NCBI GenBank assembly: GCA_015064805.1
Contig: SVRN01000021.1
Coordinates: 1-35,939, forward strand
From: Oscillospiraceae bacterium
GTDB lineage: Bacteria; Bacillota; Clostridia; Oscillospirales; CAG-272
DNA: 35,939 nucleotides
Reading direction: 5' to 3'
Made by a program: the position numbers and the translations under genes. This document shows positions 23,484 to 30,819 of the stretch, in pieces. The stretch's first letter is position 1; every line of letters begins with the position of its first letter. The notes under the pieces are model-generated. The model did no database searches. It saw nothing but the letters and a program-made list of their open reading frames with translations, and was not told the DNA's origin.

Positions 23484-24266
23484 TTATAATTTTATACTGA
23501 CTTCCCCGCTATCAAGATGCTCTTCTTTGCCATCCTCGTAGCGCACGAGCAAGCGGTAATCATCGTCAACGTCCAGCGCTGTGGCGAGGCTTGTCGACCC
23601 ATCAGCGCGATGTACGGTGATCTCTCTGTTTTGCAAAATAGATCGACGTCGATATTCGTCAAGGCATGCCTTCCGATCGTCCAGATCAAGCAGAGTCATC
23701 AGGCGGTTCAGTATGCCTGCGGCGAGTGACGATCGCGCGCGTTCAGCATCGTCTGCGCTCGGCAGGATCGCCCCTGCGATATGCGCGATCTCGGGTGGGA
23801 AGCCTCCCTCGGGTGGCGTGATATTGACACCGATGCCGATGACTGCGTATTGTAATTTCTTTTCGCCAGGCAAAATGGAACCCTCGGTTAAAATGCCGCA
23901 TACCTTTTTACCGTCAAGATAGATGTCGTTGACCCATTTGATGCCGGCCTTGCGGCCGATCATCTCTTCAATGGCCTGCGCCGTTGCTACGGCGGCCATG
24001 GTGGTCAAACGGAGCGCATCGGTCGCGGGCAGGTCTCGTCGCACAATAACGCTCATATACAGCCCCGTGCCCTCGGGGGAAAAGAACGTGCGCTGTAATC
24101 TTCCCCGCCCGGCGCTTTGCTTGTGTGCAATGATGACCGTACCGTCGGGGGCGCCGTCCTTGGCAAGCTCGCGCGCGGTCGTGTTGGTGGACGGGAGATG
24201 CTCGTATGATACGATGCGACAGCATCGTGCCGTTCCCGTCAGGCGTTGTTCAATTTCAGATCGCAT
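23484..24266 (-). CDS. birA: Biotin--[acetyl-CoA-carboxylase] ligase
   Basis: A 260-residue biotin protein ligase that forms biotinyl-AMP and transfers biotin to a carrier lysine. SAGRGRLQRTF (GRGRxxR at 53-59) is the biotinyl-AMP loop, TGLYMSVIVR and IKWVNDIYLDGKKVCGILTE are the catalytic and binding strands, and a small SH3-like C-terminal domain ends in HLDSGEVSIKL. There is no N-terminal helix-turn-helix, so this is the monofunctional type that does not repress biotin genes. GGAGGTG lies just upstream of the ATG at 24266. Confidence 0.95.
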   Translation of the reverse strand: MRSEIEQRLTGTARCCRIVSYEHLPSTNTTARELAKDGAPDGTVIIAHKQSAGRGRLQRTFFSPEGTGLYMSVIVRRDLPATDALRLTTMAAVATAQAIEEMIGRKAGIKWVNDIYLDGKKVCGILTEGSILPGEKKLQYAVIGIGVNITPPEGGFPPEIAHIAGAILPSADDAERARSSLAAGILNRLMTLLDLDDRKACLDEYRRRSILQNREITVHRADGSTSLATALDVDDDYRLLVRYEDGKEEHLDSGEVSIKL

Positions 24267-24289
24267 AGACGCACCTCCAATCTTTTATA

Positions 24290-24318
24290 AGTATATCACG
24301 CTATTCGCTGCTTGTCAA
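24290..24318 (-). promoter_or_regulatory. Sigma-A promoter of birA
   Basis: On the minus strand a perfect TTGACA (24313-24318) and TATACT (24290-24295) are 17 nt apart. Confidence 0.75.
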
Positions 24319-24357
24319 CGCTCAACGGTCAATCCTCCTCAAAACCGTATACACCTC

Positions 24358-24386
24358 TTGACAAAACAAGATTTTCATGATAAAAT
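24358..24386 (+). promoter_or_regulatory. Sigma-A promoter of the nucleotidyltransferase gene
   Basis: A perfect TTGACA (24358-24363), a 17-nt spacer, then TAAAAT (24381-24386). It is divergent from the birA promoter, with 39 nt between the two -35 boxes. Confidence 0.75.
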
Positions 24387-24425
24387 ATAAAGAGTAAATT
24401 ATCACATCCCAAAGGAGTGTATCCT

Positions 24426-25337
24426 ATGAAAACATCTCTTGTCATTCTCGCAGCAGGTATCGGCTCTCGCTTTGGTGGCGGCATCAAACAGCTCGAGCAC
24501 ATGGGTCCGAACGGCGAGATCATTATGCATTATTCCATCTACGACGCTCTTCAGGCGGGCTTTGACGAGGTCGTATTCATCATCCGTAAGGATCTGGAGG
24601 CTGACTTCCGTGAGATCATCGGCAACGACATGGAAAAGGTCTGCCCTTGCAAATACGTCTTCCAGGAGCTTGACGATCTGCCCGAAGGCTTCTCTCTTCC
24701 CGAAGGCCGCACCAAGCCTTGGGGTACGGGCCAGGCACTGCTTGCCTGCCGCGGCACGGTCAACAATCCCTTCATCGTTATCAACGCCGACGACTATTAC
24801 GGCAAAGAGGGCTTCCGCCTGATCCACGATTATCTGGTTGCCAACTGCGAAAACAAGCCCTTTGATTTCTGCATGGCAGGCTACATTCTCGACCACACCC
24901 TCAGCGACAACGGCGGCGTATCCCGCGGTGTTTGCACGGTCAACGAAAACTACGACCTGGTCAAGGTCACCGAAACCCACAACATCACCAAGACCGAGGG
25001 CGGCGCGGCCGTTCCTTACGGCGATGCCGATTGGAAGGCGCTGGATCCCAAGTCCTTCGTTTCGATGAATATGTGGGGCTTGACGCCTGCCTTCATCGAG
25101 GTTCTTGCAGAGCGCTTCCCCGTTTTCCTTTCCAACGTAAAGGAGGGTGACATCAAAGCGGAGTATCTGCTGCCTGCCATCGTAGACGATCTGCTTCAGG
25201 AAGGCAAAGCAACCGTTAAGGTTCTGCCCACCGAGGATCACTGGTTTGGCGTTACCTACAAGGAAGATAAGCCCGCGGTCGTTGCAGCTATCAAAAAGCT
25301 CATCGCAGACGGCGTTTATCCTTCGCCTCTGTTCTGA
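24426..25337 (+). CDS. Sugar-phosphate-type nucleotidyltransferase
   Basis: A 303-residue protein with an NTP-transferase (GT-A-like) fold. SLVILAAGIGSRFGG is the nucleotide-binding signature, with a downstream Lys in GIKQLEHMGPNGE. PFIVINADDYYG provides the metal-binding Asp pair. WGTGQALLACRG and EYLLPAIVDDLL are conserved in this group of stand-alone nucleotidyltransferases. The NTP and acceptor (hexose-1-phosphate, phosphocholine or other) cannot be decided from sequence. AAAGGAG lies 8 nt before the ATG at 24426. It is a single-gene unit; just after its stop a weak A/T-flanked hairpin (AAAACACGG...CCGTGTTTTTT) at about 25348-25387 probably terminates it. Confidence 0.85.
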   Translation: MKTSLVILAAGIGSRFGGGIKQLEHMGPNGEIIMHYSIYDALQAGFDEVVFIIRKDLEADFREIIGNDMEKVCPCKYVFQELDDLPEGFSLPEGRTKPWGTGQALLACRGTVNNPFIVINADDYYGKEGFRLIHDYLVANCENKPFDFCMAGYILDHTLSDNGGVSRGVCTVNENYDLVKVTETHNITKTEGGAAVPYGDADWKALDPKSFVSMNMWGLTPAFIEVLAERFPVFLSNVKEGDIKAEYLLPAIVDDLLQEGKATVKVLPTEDHWFGVTYKEDKPAVVAAIKKLIADGVYPSPLF

Positions 25338-25395
25338 TATTGCAATCAAAAAACACGGTACAATGAAAACGTTGTGCCGTGTTTTTTCTATTCCA

Positions 25396-25806
25396 TTATT
25401 TCATCAGCTCGTCCGTAAGTCGGATGATCTCGGGCGCAATCTTGGCTCGCTCGCGCTTGATGACCGCGTGATACGAGGGATATGCCAGCGCGGCAAGAGC
25501 GCCGCCGACGATACCGACGGCAACACCGATCACCATGGCCATCGTCTGTGGCAAACCGAGCGCGCCGCCAAGACTTGACATGAACAAACTCATACCAAAG
25601 CCGAGGATCAGCGTGCCGATAATACCAAGACACAGCGCTACGACCTCTGCCTTTTGGGTAACGCCGCGGTCAAGGCGACGCAAGCGTTGCATCTTGTCCT
25701 CGCTCTCAGTGTTGGGCATATATTTCGCACGGATCTTTTTAAGTTCTAACTGTTCCTTTGCGGAATAGGTATAGCTGAATCCGTTGTTTTCGTTATTGTT
25801 CTCCAT
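25396..25806 (-). CDS. Small two-helix membrane protein, paralogue of the gene at 28901-29266
   Basis: 136 residues of unknown function. The charged N-terminal region (KEQLELKKIRAKYMPNTESEDKMQRLRRLD) is followed by two glycine-rich transmembrane helices at about 52-76 and 84-110 and a basic C-terminal tail. It aligns end to end with the protein encoded at 28901-29266: KIRAKYM/KIRTQYM, the LRxLD motif, GFGMSLFM/GAGMSLVM, YPSYHAVIKR/YPIHKAMLKS and LTDELMK/LSDKIMNV. Its start overlaps the 3' end of the multi-spanning membrane protein gene by 14 nt, so it is the last gene of the two-component operon. Confidence 0.82.
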   Translation of the reverse strand: MENNNENNGFSYTYSAKEQLELKKIRAKYMPNTESEDKMQRLRRLDRGVTQKAEVVALCLGIIGTLILGFGMSLFMSSLGGALGLPQTMAMVIGVAVGIVGGALAALAYPSYHAVIKRERAKIAPEIIRLTDELMK

Positions 25807-26692
25807 TTGATTTAACCTCTGATTTTATAGATTTCATTTTCTTATTGCTCTGTACGATCATATAGACCGCCATTGCTACGATAACGGCTGAGATGACACC
25901 ACCCGATGCACCGAGCATGATCTTGCGCGTCAGGACGTCCATTCCTTCACCTCCGAACGTGGTCAGCATGGTTGACTCCAGCGTCAGCATGGACACACAA
26001 GCAGCGGCCATGTTGATGGCCTTGGAGGCTGAATAGACGGGGCTGTTGTATTTTCTGTACTTGACCATATTGACAATGGCGATCGTAAAGGCGAAAAAGG
26101 TATAAGCCGCCATCATAATGGTCGTGATCTCGTGGTGGTGGAAGGTCCGATTCCAGTATACCATGAAAAAGACCATCAGCGACAGCGCCAGGTTCATGGT
26201 AAGGAATACCCACCCGCAAGCGCGGTAGCGTATCAGCTCGGCGCGAAGATCCTCCCCTGCCTTGTGGCGTCGCGTGTAGCGCACCAAGAAAAAGCGCATC
26301 ACGCCAAGCGAAATATAATATCCCGCCATGGAGTAAAACCAGAACGAGCCGTGATACACACCGAGCCAAAGCTGAAACACGGCGTAGGCACAGTTCCAGA
26401 TCATCGAGCCGTAGAGGGACACGTTCATACGAAGTCTGTCATCATCCAGCCAACGTCTGGCGTATTTATTTTCGGCTTTGAAGGCCTTGAACCACCGGAT
26501 AAGATTCGGGATCCGCACGCACCAAACCGTCAAGGTGTAGGCCGCTACCACGTAGGAAGCGATGGCGATCGTAGACTGTGAGCCTAGGCACGCCATCGAA
26601 TAGACGAGAAAAAAGGTAGCGACGGGAAGGAGCAACACCATCAAAGCCATGGGCGGAAACAGCAAGGCCTTGAAAAGCTTATTCCACCGCAT
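25793..26692 (-). CDS. Multi-spanning membrane protein of unknown function
   Basis: About 299 residues with seven or so hydrophobic segments (near 9-35, 45-62, 92-115, 118-135, 163-182, 192-212, 262-285), a basic loop KAFKAENKYARRWLDDDRLR between the second and third, and a Lys-rich C-terminus. I do not recognise the family. The ATG at 26692 has AGGAGG 7 nt upstream; another ATG at 26698 is too close to that site. It overlaps the histidine-kinase gene by about 14 nt and so belongs to its operon. It may supply the stimulus sensing that the kinase, with its tiny external loop, appears to lack. Confidence 0.8.
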   Translation of the reverse strand: MRWNKLFKALLFPPMALMVLLLPVATFFLVYSMACLGSQSTIAIASYVVAAYTLTVWCVRIPNLIRWFKAFKAENKYARRWLDDDRLRMNVSLYGSMIWNCAYAVFQLWLGVYHGSFWFYSMAGYYISLGVMRFFLVRYTRRHKAGEDLRAELIRYRACGWVFLTMNLALSLMVFFMVYWNRTFHHHEITTIMMAAYTFFAFTIAIVNMVKYRKYNSPVYSASKAINMAAACVSMLTLESTMLTTFGGEGMDVLTRKIMLGASGGVISAVIVAMAVYMIVQSNKKMKSIKSEVKSNGEQ

Positions 26693-27767
26693 GCTCATTC
26701 CTCCTGATCTTTACGGTAAAGGTCGTACCAACGCCAACAGTGCTTTCCACCGCGATCTCGCCCTGCATAATGTCCACCACACGCTTGACGAGTGCCAGAC
26801 CGAGACCGTTGCCCTGCGTGGCGTGCGAGGTATCGCCCTGATAGAATTTTTCAAAGATATGCGCGCCGACCTCGGGCGACATGCCGCATCCCGTGTCCTT
26901 GACCCTGACCACGGCATACGCACCTTCAACGGACAAGGAAACGCCGACCTTTCCTCCCTGCTCGGTGAACTTGAAGGCGTTGGAGAACAAATTGTTCCAC
27001 ACCAGCGACAACAACTCCGCATCGGCAGAGACGAGCACGTTCTCCTCTATGTCGGTATCAATCTCGATCCCGCGGCGCTCCCATACGCTTTCATACTGCA
27101 AAAAGCACTCACAAAGCTGCTCACCAAGATCGTACGTATCGCTTTTGGGATATATCTGCTGATTTTCCAGGCGATTGAGCTTGAGAATGTTGGTCATCAT
27201 ATCGGCCAGTCGACGCGAGGCATCCGTGACAGCCTGCGCATATTCCAGCCGCGTCTGCTCGGGCAGATCGGGCGTTTGCAGAAGCGTGCCGTAGTTTTGA
27301 ATGACAGCCAAGGGCGTTTTCATCTCGTGGGAGACGTTAGCAACAAAATCGGTGCGCAGTGTCTCCACGCTCGCCAATTCCTCGGCGATCTTGTTGATGC
27401 ATTCGATGATCTCATTGAACGTATCGTCCGTGGCGAATTTTGCAATGGGCGTTACGCGGACGCTGAAATCGCCCTGCGCGATCTTCTCCGCCGCCTCGGA
27501 AATGTGCTGTACGGGGCGCTCAACCGTCCATTTGCGACGTAAGCCGTCAATAACAGTAAAGATCAGGCTGATCAGTACCACGTTCCAAAAGGTCAGCTTG
27601 GCGGCTGCCGCCAGATTTTCGCTCGTCAGAGTAATGCCCAGTTCCTCGGCGAGCGTAGATACGAACAGCATCGTACAGCAGGTGATCACGAACGCAACGA
27701 GCAAAAAGAAGATAAGATAGTGGTTAATCGCTTTTAATACCCACCGCAGACATCTTCCCTCTTTCAT
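26679..27767 (-). CDS. Sensor histidine kinase
   Basis: A 362-residue membrane kinase. Two transmembrane helices (about 15-36 and 57-73) are separated by only about 20 external residues, the layout of intramembrane-sensing kinases. A HAMP linker (about 75-130) precedes HisKA, with phospho-acceptor H147 in VANVSHEMKTPLAVI. The ATPase domain has LSLVWNNLFSNAFKFT (N box), VKDTGCGMSPE (G1), FEKFYQGDTSH (F) and QGNGLGLALVKRVV (G2). The ATG overlaps the response-regulator stop in an ATGA arrangement, so the pair is translationally coupled. Confidence 0.95.
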   Translation of the reverse strand: MKEGRCLRWVLKAINHYLIFFLLVAFVITCCTMLFVSTLAEELGITLTSENLAAAAKLTFWNVVLISLIFTVIDGLRRKWTVERPVQHISEAAEKIAQGDFSVRVTPIAKFATDDTFNEIIECINKIAEELASVETLRTDFVANVSHEMKTPLAVIQNYGTLLQTPDLPEQTRLEYAQAVTDASRRLADMMTNILKLNRLENQQIYPKSDTYDLGEQLCECFLQYESVWERRGIEIDTDIEENVLVSADAELLSLVWNNLFSNAFKFTEQGGKVGVSLSVEGAYAVVRVKDTGCGMSPEVGAHIFEKFYQGDTSHATQGNGLGLALVKRVVDIMQGEIAVESTVGVGTTFTVKIRRNEHAVE

Positions 27768-28435
27768 TTGATCACCGCCTTGTATCCCAGACCGTGAACG
27801 GTCTGTATTTCAAAATCGTCGCAATCGGCGAGCTTTGCGCGCAGCTTTGTCATATACACGTCGACCGTACGCGTGCTCGTCTGCGTATCCACGTCCCAGA
27901 ATTCGTCCATCAGCTGGGTGCGGGTGAACGTCTTTTTGGGATAGGACAACAGCTTATACAGCAGATCAAATTCCCTGACTGTCAAAGAAATTTCCTCATC
28001 ACCCAGCATAGCGGTACGCTCATCCGCGTCCATAACGAAGCGCCCCACCTCAAGGCGGCGGCTGGACGCGATCTTCGAGCGGCGCAGCAGCGCGCCAATG
28101 CGTAAAAACAGCTCGTCGAGGTCAATCGGCTTGGTCATATAATCGTCAATGCCAATGCGATAGCCCCGTTGCTTGGAGGCAAAATCGTCGCGGGCGGTCA
28201 TAAACAAAATCGGAATGTCCTGATTGAGCGAGCGTACCGTTTTGGCAAATTCAAAGCCGTCAATATTTGGCATCATGATATCGGACACGATCAGATCAAA
28301 GGTCGTCTTATACATTTCGTCGTATGCCGCCTCCGCGCCAAGACAGCCGACGGCCTCGTAGCCGCTTTGGTTCAAAAAGGAACACACGCTGCGATTCAGA
28401 TCGCGGTCGTCCTCAACCACCAAAATCTTAAACAT
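27764..28435 (-). CDS. OmpR/PhoB-family response regulator
   Basis: 223 residues. The receiver domain has ED(D) at 8-10, the phospho-acceptor D52 in DLIVSDIMMPNIDGFEF, MTAR and the conserved Lys in YMTKPID. The C-terminal winged helix (about 130-223) has SLTVREFDLLYKLLSYPKKTFTR and TSTRTVDVYMTKLRAKL. The ATG at 28435 is preceded by GGAGGTG at 7 nt; an extension to 28456 lacks this support. It is the first gene of a four-gene operon with the kinase, a membrane protein and a small membrane protein. Direct 11-bp repeats in its own promoter suggest autoregulation. Confidence 0.95.
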   Translation of the reverse strand: MFKILVVEDDRDLNRSVCSFLNQSGYEAVGCLGAEAAYDEMYKTTFDLIVSDIMMPNIDGFEFAKTVRSLNQDIPILFMTARDDFASKQRGYRIGIDDYMTKPIDLDELFLRIGALLRRSKIASSRRLEVGRFVMDADERTAMLGDEEISLTVREFDLLYKLLSYPKKTFTRTQLMDEFWDVDTQTSTRTVDVYMTKLRAKLADCDDFEIQTVHGLGYKAVIK

Positions 28436-28476
28436 ATATAGGCACCTCCATGGCATAATTTCACATTTACACGTTT

Positions 28477-28512
28477 ATTATAGCACGGAATTGTTAAAGT
28501 TTTGTTTACGTT
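28477..28512 (-). promoter_or_regulatory. Promoter of the two-component operon with tandem 11-bp repeats
   Basis: On the minus strand AACGTAAACAA and AACTTTAACAA (28491-28512) are tandem 11-mers identical at 9 of 11 positions. They are followed 8 nt later by TATAAT (28477-28482). There is no good -35 box; the repeats occupy its place. Head-to-tail 11-bp repeats at the -35 region are the classic binding layout of activating OmpR/PhoB-type regulators. Confidence 0.55.
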
Positions 28513-28534
28513 TCGACCTTTTTTCAAAGAAAAT

Positions 28535-28564
28535 GCAAGGCAACGGTAAAAAATGTTGCCCTGC
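28535..28564 (-). terminator. Terminator after the small charged protein gene
   Basis: A 10-bp stem (28535-28544 with 28555-28564, one G-U on the minus strand), a 10-nt loop, then ATTTTCTTTG. It separates the small-protein pair from the two-component operon. Confidence 0.6.
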
Positions 28565-28577
28565 CTACGGTATTCTA

Positions 28578-28883
28578 TTACTTTTTTGCCTCTTCGTAAC
28601 GAGCGTTTGCCTGCGCGGTTCTCTCTTTTGCCGCGGCAATTCTTTCGTCGCGCGCTTCTTGCTCCTTAGCGGCTCTCTCGGCGGGACTCATGTGAGCATC
28701 ATCCCAGCTCTTCTTTCCTTCGGCCTTTGCCTTAGCAAAGGTATTGCGTCCACGGTTTTCCTCAAAATTGGCCTTAGACTCGGCCTTGACAGCCGCAAAC
28801 TCGGCCTTATCTACCTCGTGCTGTGCCTTGGCGCTCTGTTTCATGTCGCTGAATGCCTTTTTGAAAAAATTTTTGATACCCAT
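28578..28883 (-). CDS. Small highly charged helical protein
   Basis: 101 residues, soluble, rich in Ala, Lys and Glu, predicted mostly helical. It begins MGIKNFFKKAFSDMKQ, an amphipathic basic segment that could touch membranes, and ends with an Ala/Glu/Arg-rich coiled-coil-like region. No family is recognised. AAAGGAG lies 9 nt upstream. It follows the small membrane protein gene by 17 nt and is co-transcribed with it. Confidence 0.75.
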   Translation of the reverse strand: MGIKNFFKKAFSDMKQSAKAQHEVDKAEFAAVKAESKANFEENRGRNTFAKAKAEGKKSWDDAHMSPAERAAKEQEARDERIAAAKERTAQANARYEEAKK

Positions 28884-28900
28884 TGTCTTATTCTCCTTTC

Positions 28901-29266
28901 TTATACGTTCATGATCTTGTCGCTGAGGGCGAGGATTTCGTCTGCATACTTGCTCTTACGAGACTTGAGCATAGCCTTGTGGATGGGATAGTTGACCAGT
29001 GCCATGGCGAGGCCGACAACACCGATGATAATGCCGGGCACCATACCGCTTGCAATGCCGAGCACAGCACCGATCTCGGTCATAACAAGGCTCATGCCTG
29101 CGCCCATGATCAGAGCGCTGACGCTTCCGAAAATATAAGAGAACACGTTAACGGGACGCTTGACCTTGGCGTCAAGGGCGCGGAGGGCGTCCAGTTCGGT
29201 GGACTGCTTCTCCATATACTGGGTGCGGATCTTCTGTGCGATGAATTGCTGATCGTTCTTGTTCAT
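28901..29266 (-). CDS. Small two-helix membrane protein, paralogue of the gene at 25396-25806
   Basis: 121 residues. A charged N-terminus (FIAQKIRTQYMEKQSTELDALRALDAKV) is followed by two Gly/Met-rich transmembrane helices (about 40-66 and 70-92) and a basic tail (KAMLKSRKSKYADEILAL). It shares the whole layout and many positions with the protein at 25396-25806. GAGG lies 9 nt before the ATG. It heads a two-gene unit. Upstream are a TATACT box (29323-29328), an inverted repeat CCCC-N8-GGGG (29330-29345) and a 12-bp palindrome GTTATTAATAAC (29372-29383), so regulation is likely but undefined. Confidence 0.8.
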   Translation of the reverse strand: MNKNDQQFIAQKIRTQYMEKQSTELDALRALDAKVKRPVNVFSYIFGSVSALIMGAGMSLVMTEIGAVLGIASGMVPGIIIGVVGLAMALVNYPIHKAMLKSRKSKYADEILALSDKIMNV

Positions 29267-29407
29267 GATAAATTACCTCGTTTCTTGTTTTGATGTGTTG
29301 TTGTTTTCTGATTACGTGCATAAGTATAGCCCCGAGATGTTGGGGATTTTTTTATGAAATGTTTGCAAAATGTTATTAATAACGTTTTTTCATTGGTTTC
29401 CATAAAA

Positions 29408-29435
29408 AAGACCGCCTTTTTTCAAAGGCGGTCTT
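29408..29435 (-). terminator. Terminator after the decarboxylase gene
   Basis: A perfect 12-bp stem (29408-29419 with 29424-29435), a 4-nt loop, then TTTTTTATG on the minus strand. Strong intrinsic terminator. Confidence 0.85.
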
Positions 29436-29448
29436 CATCGGCCACGCA

Positions 29449-30789
29449 TCAGCGTTCTTTTACCACGTTGATGCTTTCATAGCCATAATATTTCATTGCT
29501 TTTGTATGCGCTTCCGTAATTCTCTCGCCGCTGATAACGACGGGAACGGCGGGGGGACAGGCGACCGTCGGGGCGGCACAAATTCTGCCGACGGCATCGT
29601 CAAGCGCGACCATCTCACTTCGCCCAAGCACTGCTTGGCGCAGATCGAGGACGAGGTCTGCCGCTGTCAAAGCGGGCAGTTCACTCGAAATGGGCATTCG
29701 CGGCTCGATCGCATCAAACGCGGTCTTCAGGCGGTCGAAATCCGACGGATCGTTTTCGGGCGTTGCCATCAGCACGACGAAATCGGGATCGGAAAATTCA
29801 CATTCGATGCCCTGAGATTTCAAGGCGCTTGCAAGCTCTGTGCCGGTGTATCCGCTCTTCTTCGCATCAATCACGATCTTCAGCGGCTCACCGTTGATCG
29901 TATGAAAGCCACGCTTTTGCAGATGCGTCTTCGCGTCACTGACTCGTTGCACGCAGTCGGTCAGTCTTGCCTTGTAGCCGTCCGCGATATACGCGTTGCA
30001 TAGATCGAGCGATTGCAAAATCAGATACGAGGGGCTGGTTGATGCGAAAAGCGAAAGCGCTTTTCTTGCGTTTTCAGCATATACCTTTGGTGCTTTGGAA
30101 GAAACGTGCAGATAGGCGCCGCCCGTCAGCACGGGAAGCGTTTTATGCGCCGAGTCACAGCAAAGCGTCGCGCCAAGCGTGATGGGATGAAGCGAGGGCT
30201 CCAAAAATCCGAGATACGCGCCGTGGGCGTTATCAACCAGAAGCGGTACGCCATACGCATCGCAAACGGCCGACAGACCTGCAATGTCCGAGATGTTGCC
30301 CAGATAGTCGGGTGATGTGACGTAAACCGCGCTCGGCTTTTCCTTCTGCTCTGCCAAGCGCTTTTGAAGCTGAGAGGGCGTGATGGTCGCGTCGCAAACG
30401 TGGTGCGACTGCTGAGGATATAGCCATTCCACCCGCAGATCCAGCAAGGCACAGCCGTACACGAAGGCCTTGTGTGCGTTTCGTGCGGCAAGGATCAAAG
30501 GACGATCGTCCGCACTCTGTTCTCTTACAAGAGCCAGCATGGCGCGAATGGCGAGCGACGATCCCTCCGTGGAATAGAACGTGTGGGCAGTATGGAACAG
30601 ATCACTCGCGTTGCGCTCACTCTCGTCAATGATACCGCAAGCGCTGTAAAGCACGTCTGCACCGTCGATTTCCGTAATATCGCCGGCTTCACAGCCGAGA
30701 TGCGGCTTTCCCTTGTGCCCCGGCATATGAAAGCGCGCGGTATGCGATTGTATATAGGATTGAACGAAATCGTATATCGGCGTTTTCAT
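29449..30789 (-). CDS. Orn/Lys/Arg decarboxylase-family PLP enzyme
   Basis: A 446-residue PLP enzyme of the fold-type I Orn/Lys/Arg decarboxylase family, the compact form lacking the N-terminal wing domain. RFHMPGHKG, IDGADVLY and FYSTEGSSLAIRAML are family signatures. LLVDNAHGAYLGF carries the Asp for the pyridine nitrogen, and K216 in DSAHKTLPVLTGGAYLH binds PLP. It should decarboxylate a basic amino acid in polyamine synthesis; the substrate is not fixed by sequence. GAGG lies about 8 nt upstream. It begins 30 nt after scfB ends with no terminator, so it probably shares its transcript. Confidence 0.93.
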   Translation of the reverse strand: MKTPIYDFVQSYIQSHTARFHMPGHKGKPHLGCEAGDITEIDGADVLYSACGIIDESERNASDLFHTAHTFYSTEGSSLAIRAMLALVREQSADDRPLILAARNAHKAFVYGCALLDLRVEWLYPQQSHHVCDATITPSQLQKRLAEQKEKPSAVYVTSPDYLGNISDIAGLSAVCDAYGVPLLVDNAHGAYLGFLEPSLHPITLGATLCCDSAHKTLPVLTGGAYLHVSSKAPKVYAENARKALSLFASTSPSYLILQSLDLCNAYIADGYKARLTDCVQRVSDAKTHLQKRGFHTINGEPLKIVIDAKKSGYTGTELASALKSQGIECEFSDPDFVVLMATPENDPSDFDRLKTAFDAIEPRMPISSELPALTAADLVLDLRQAVLGRSEMVALDDAVGRICAAPTVACPPAVPVVISGERITEAHTKAMKYYGYESINVVKER

Positions 30790-30819
30790 CGTTTTGACCT
30801 CTTGGCAAATAGTTTTAGC

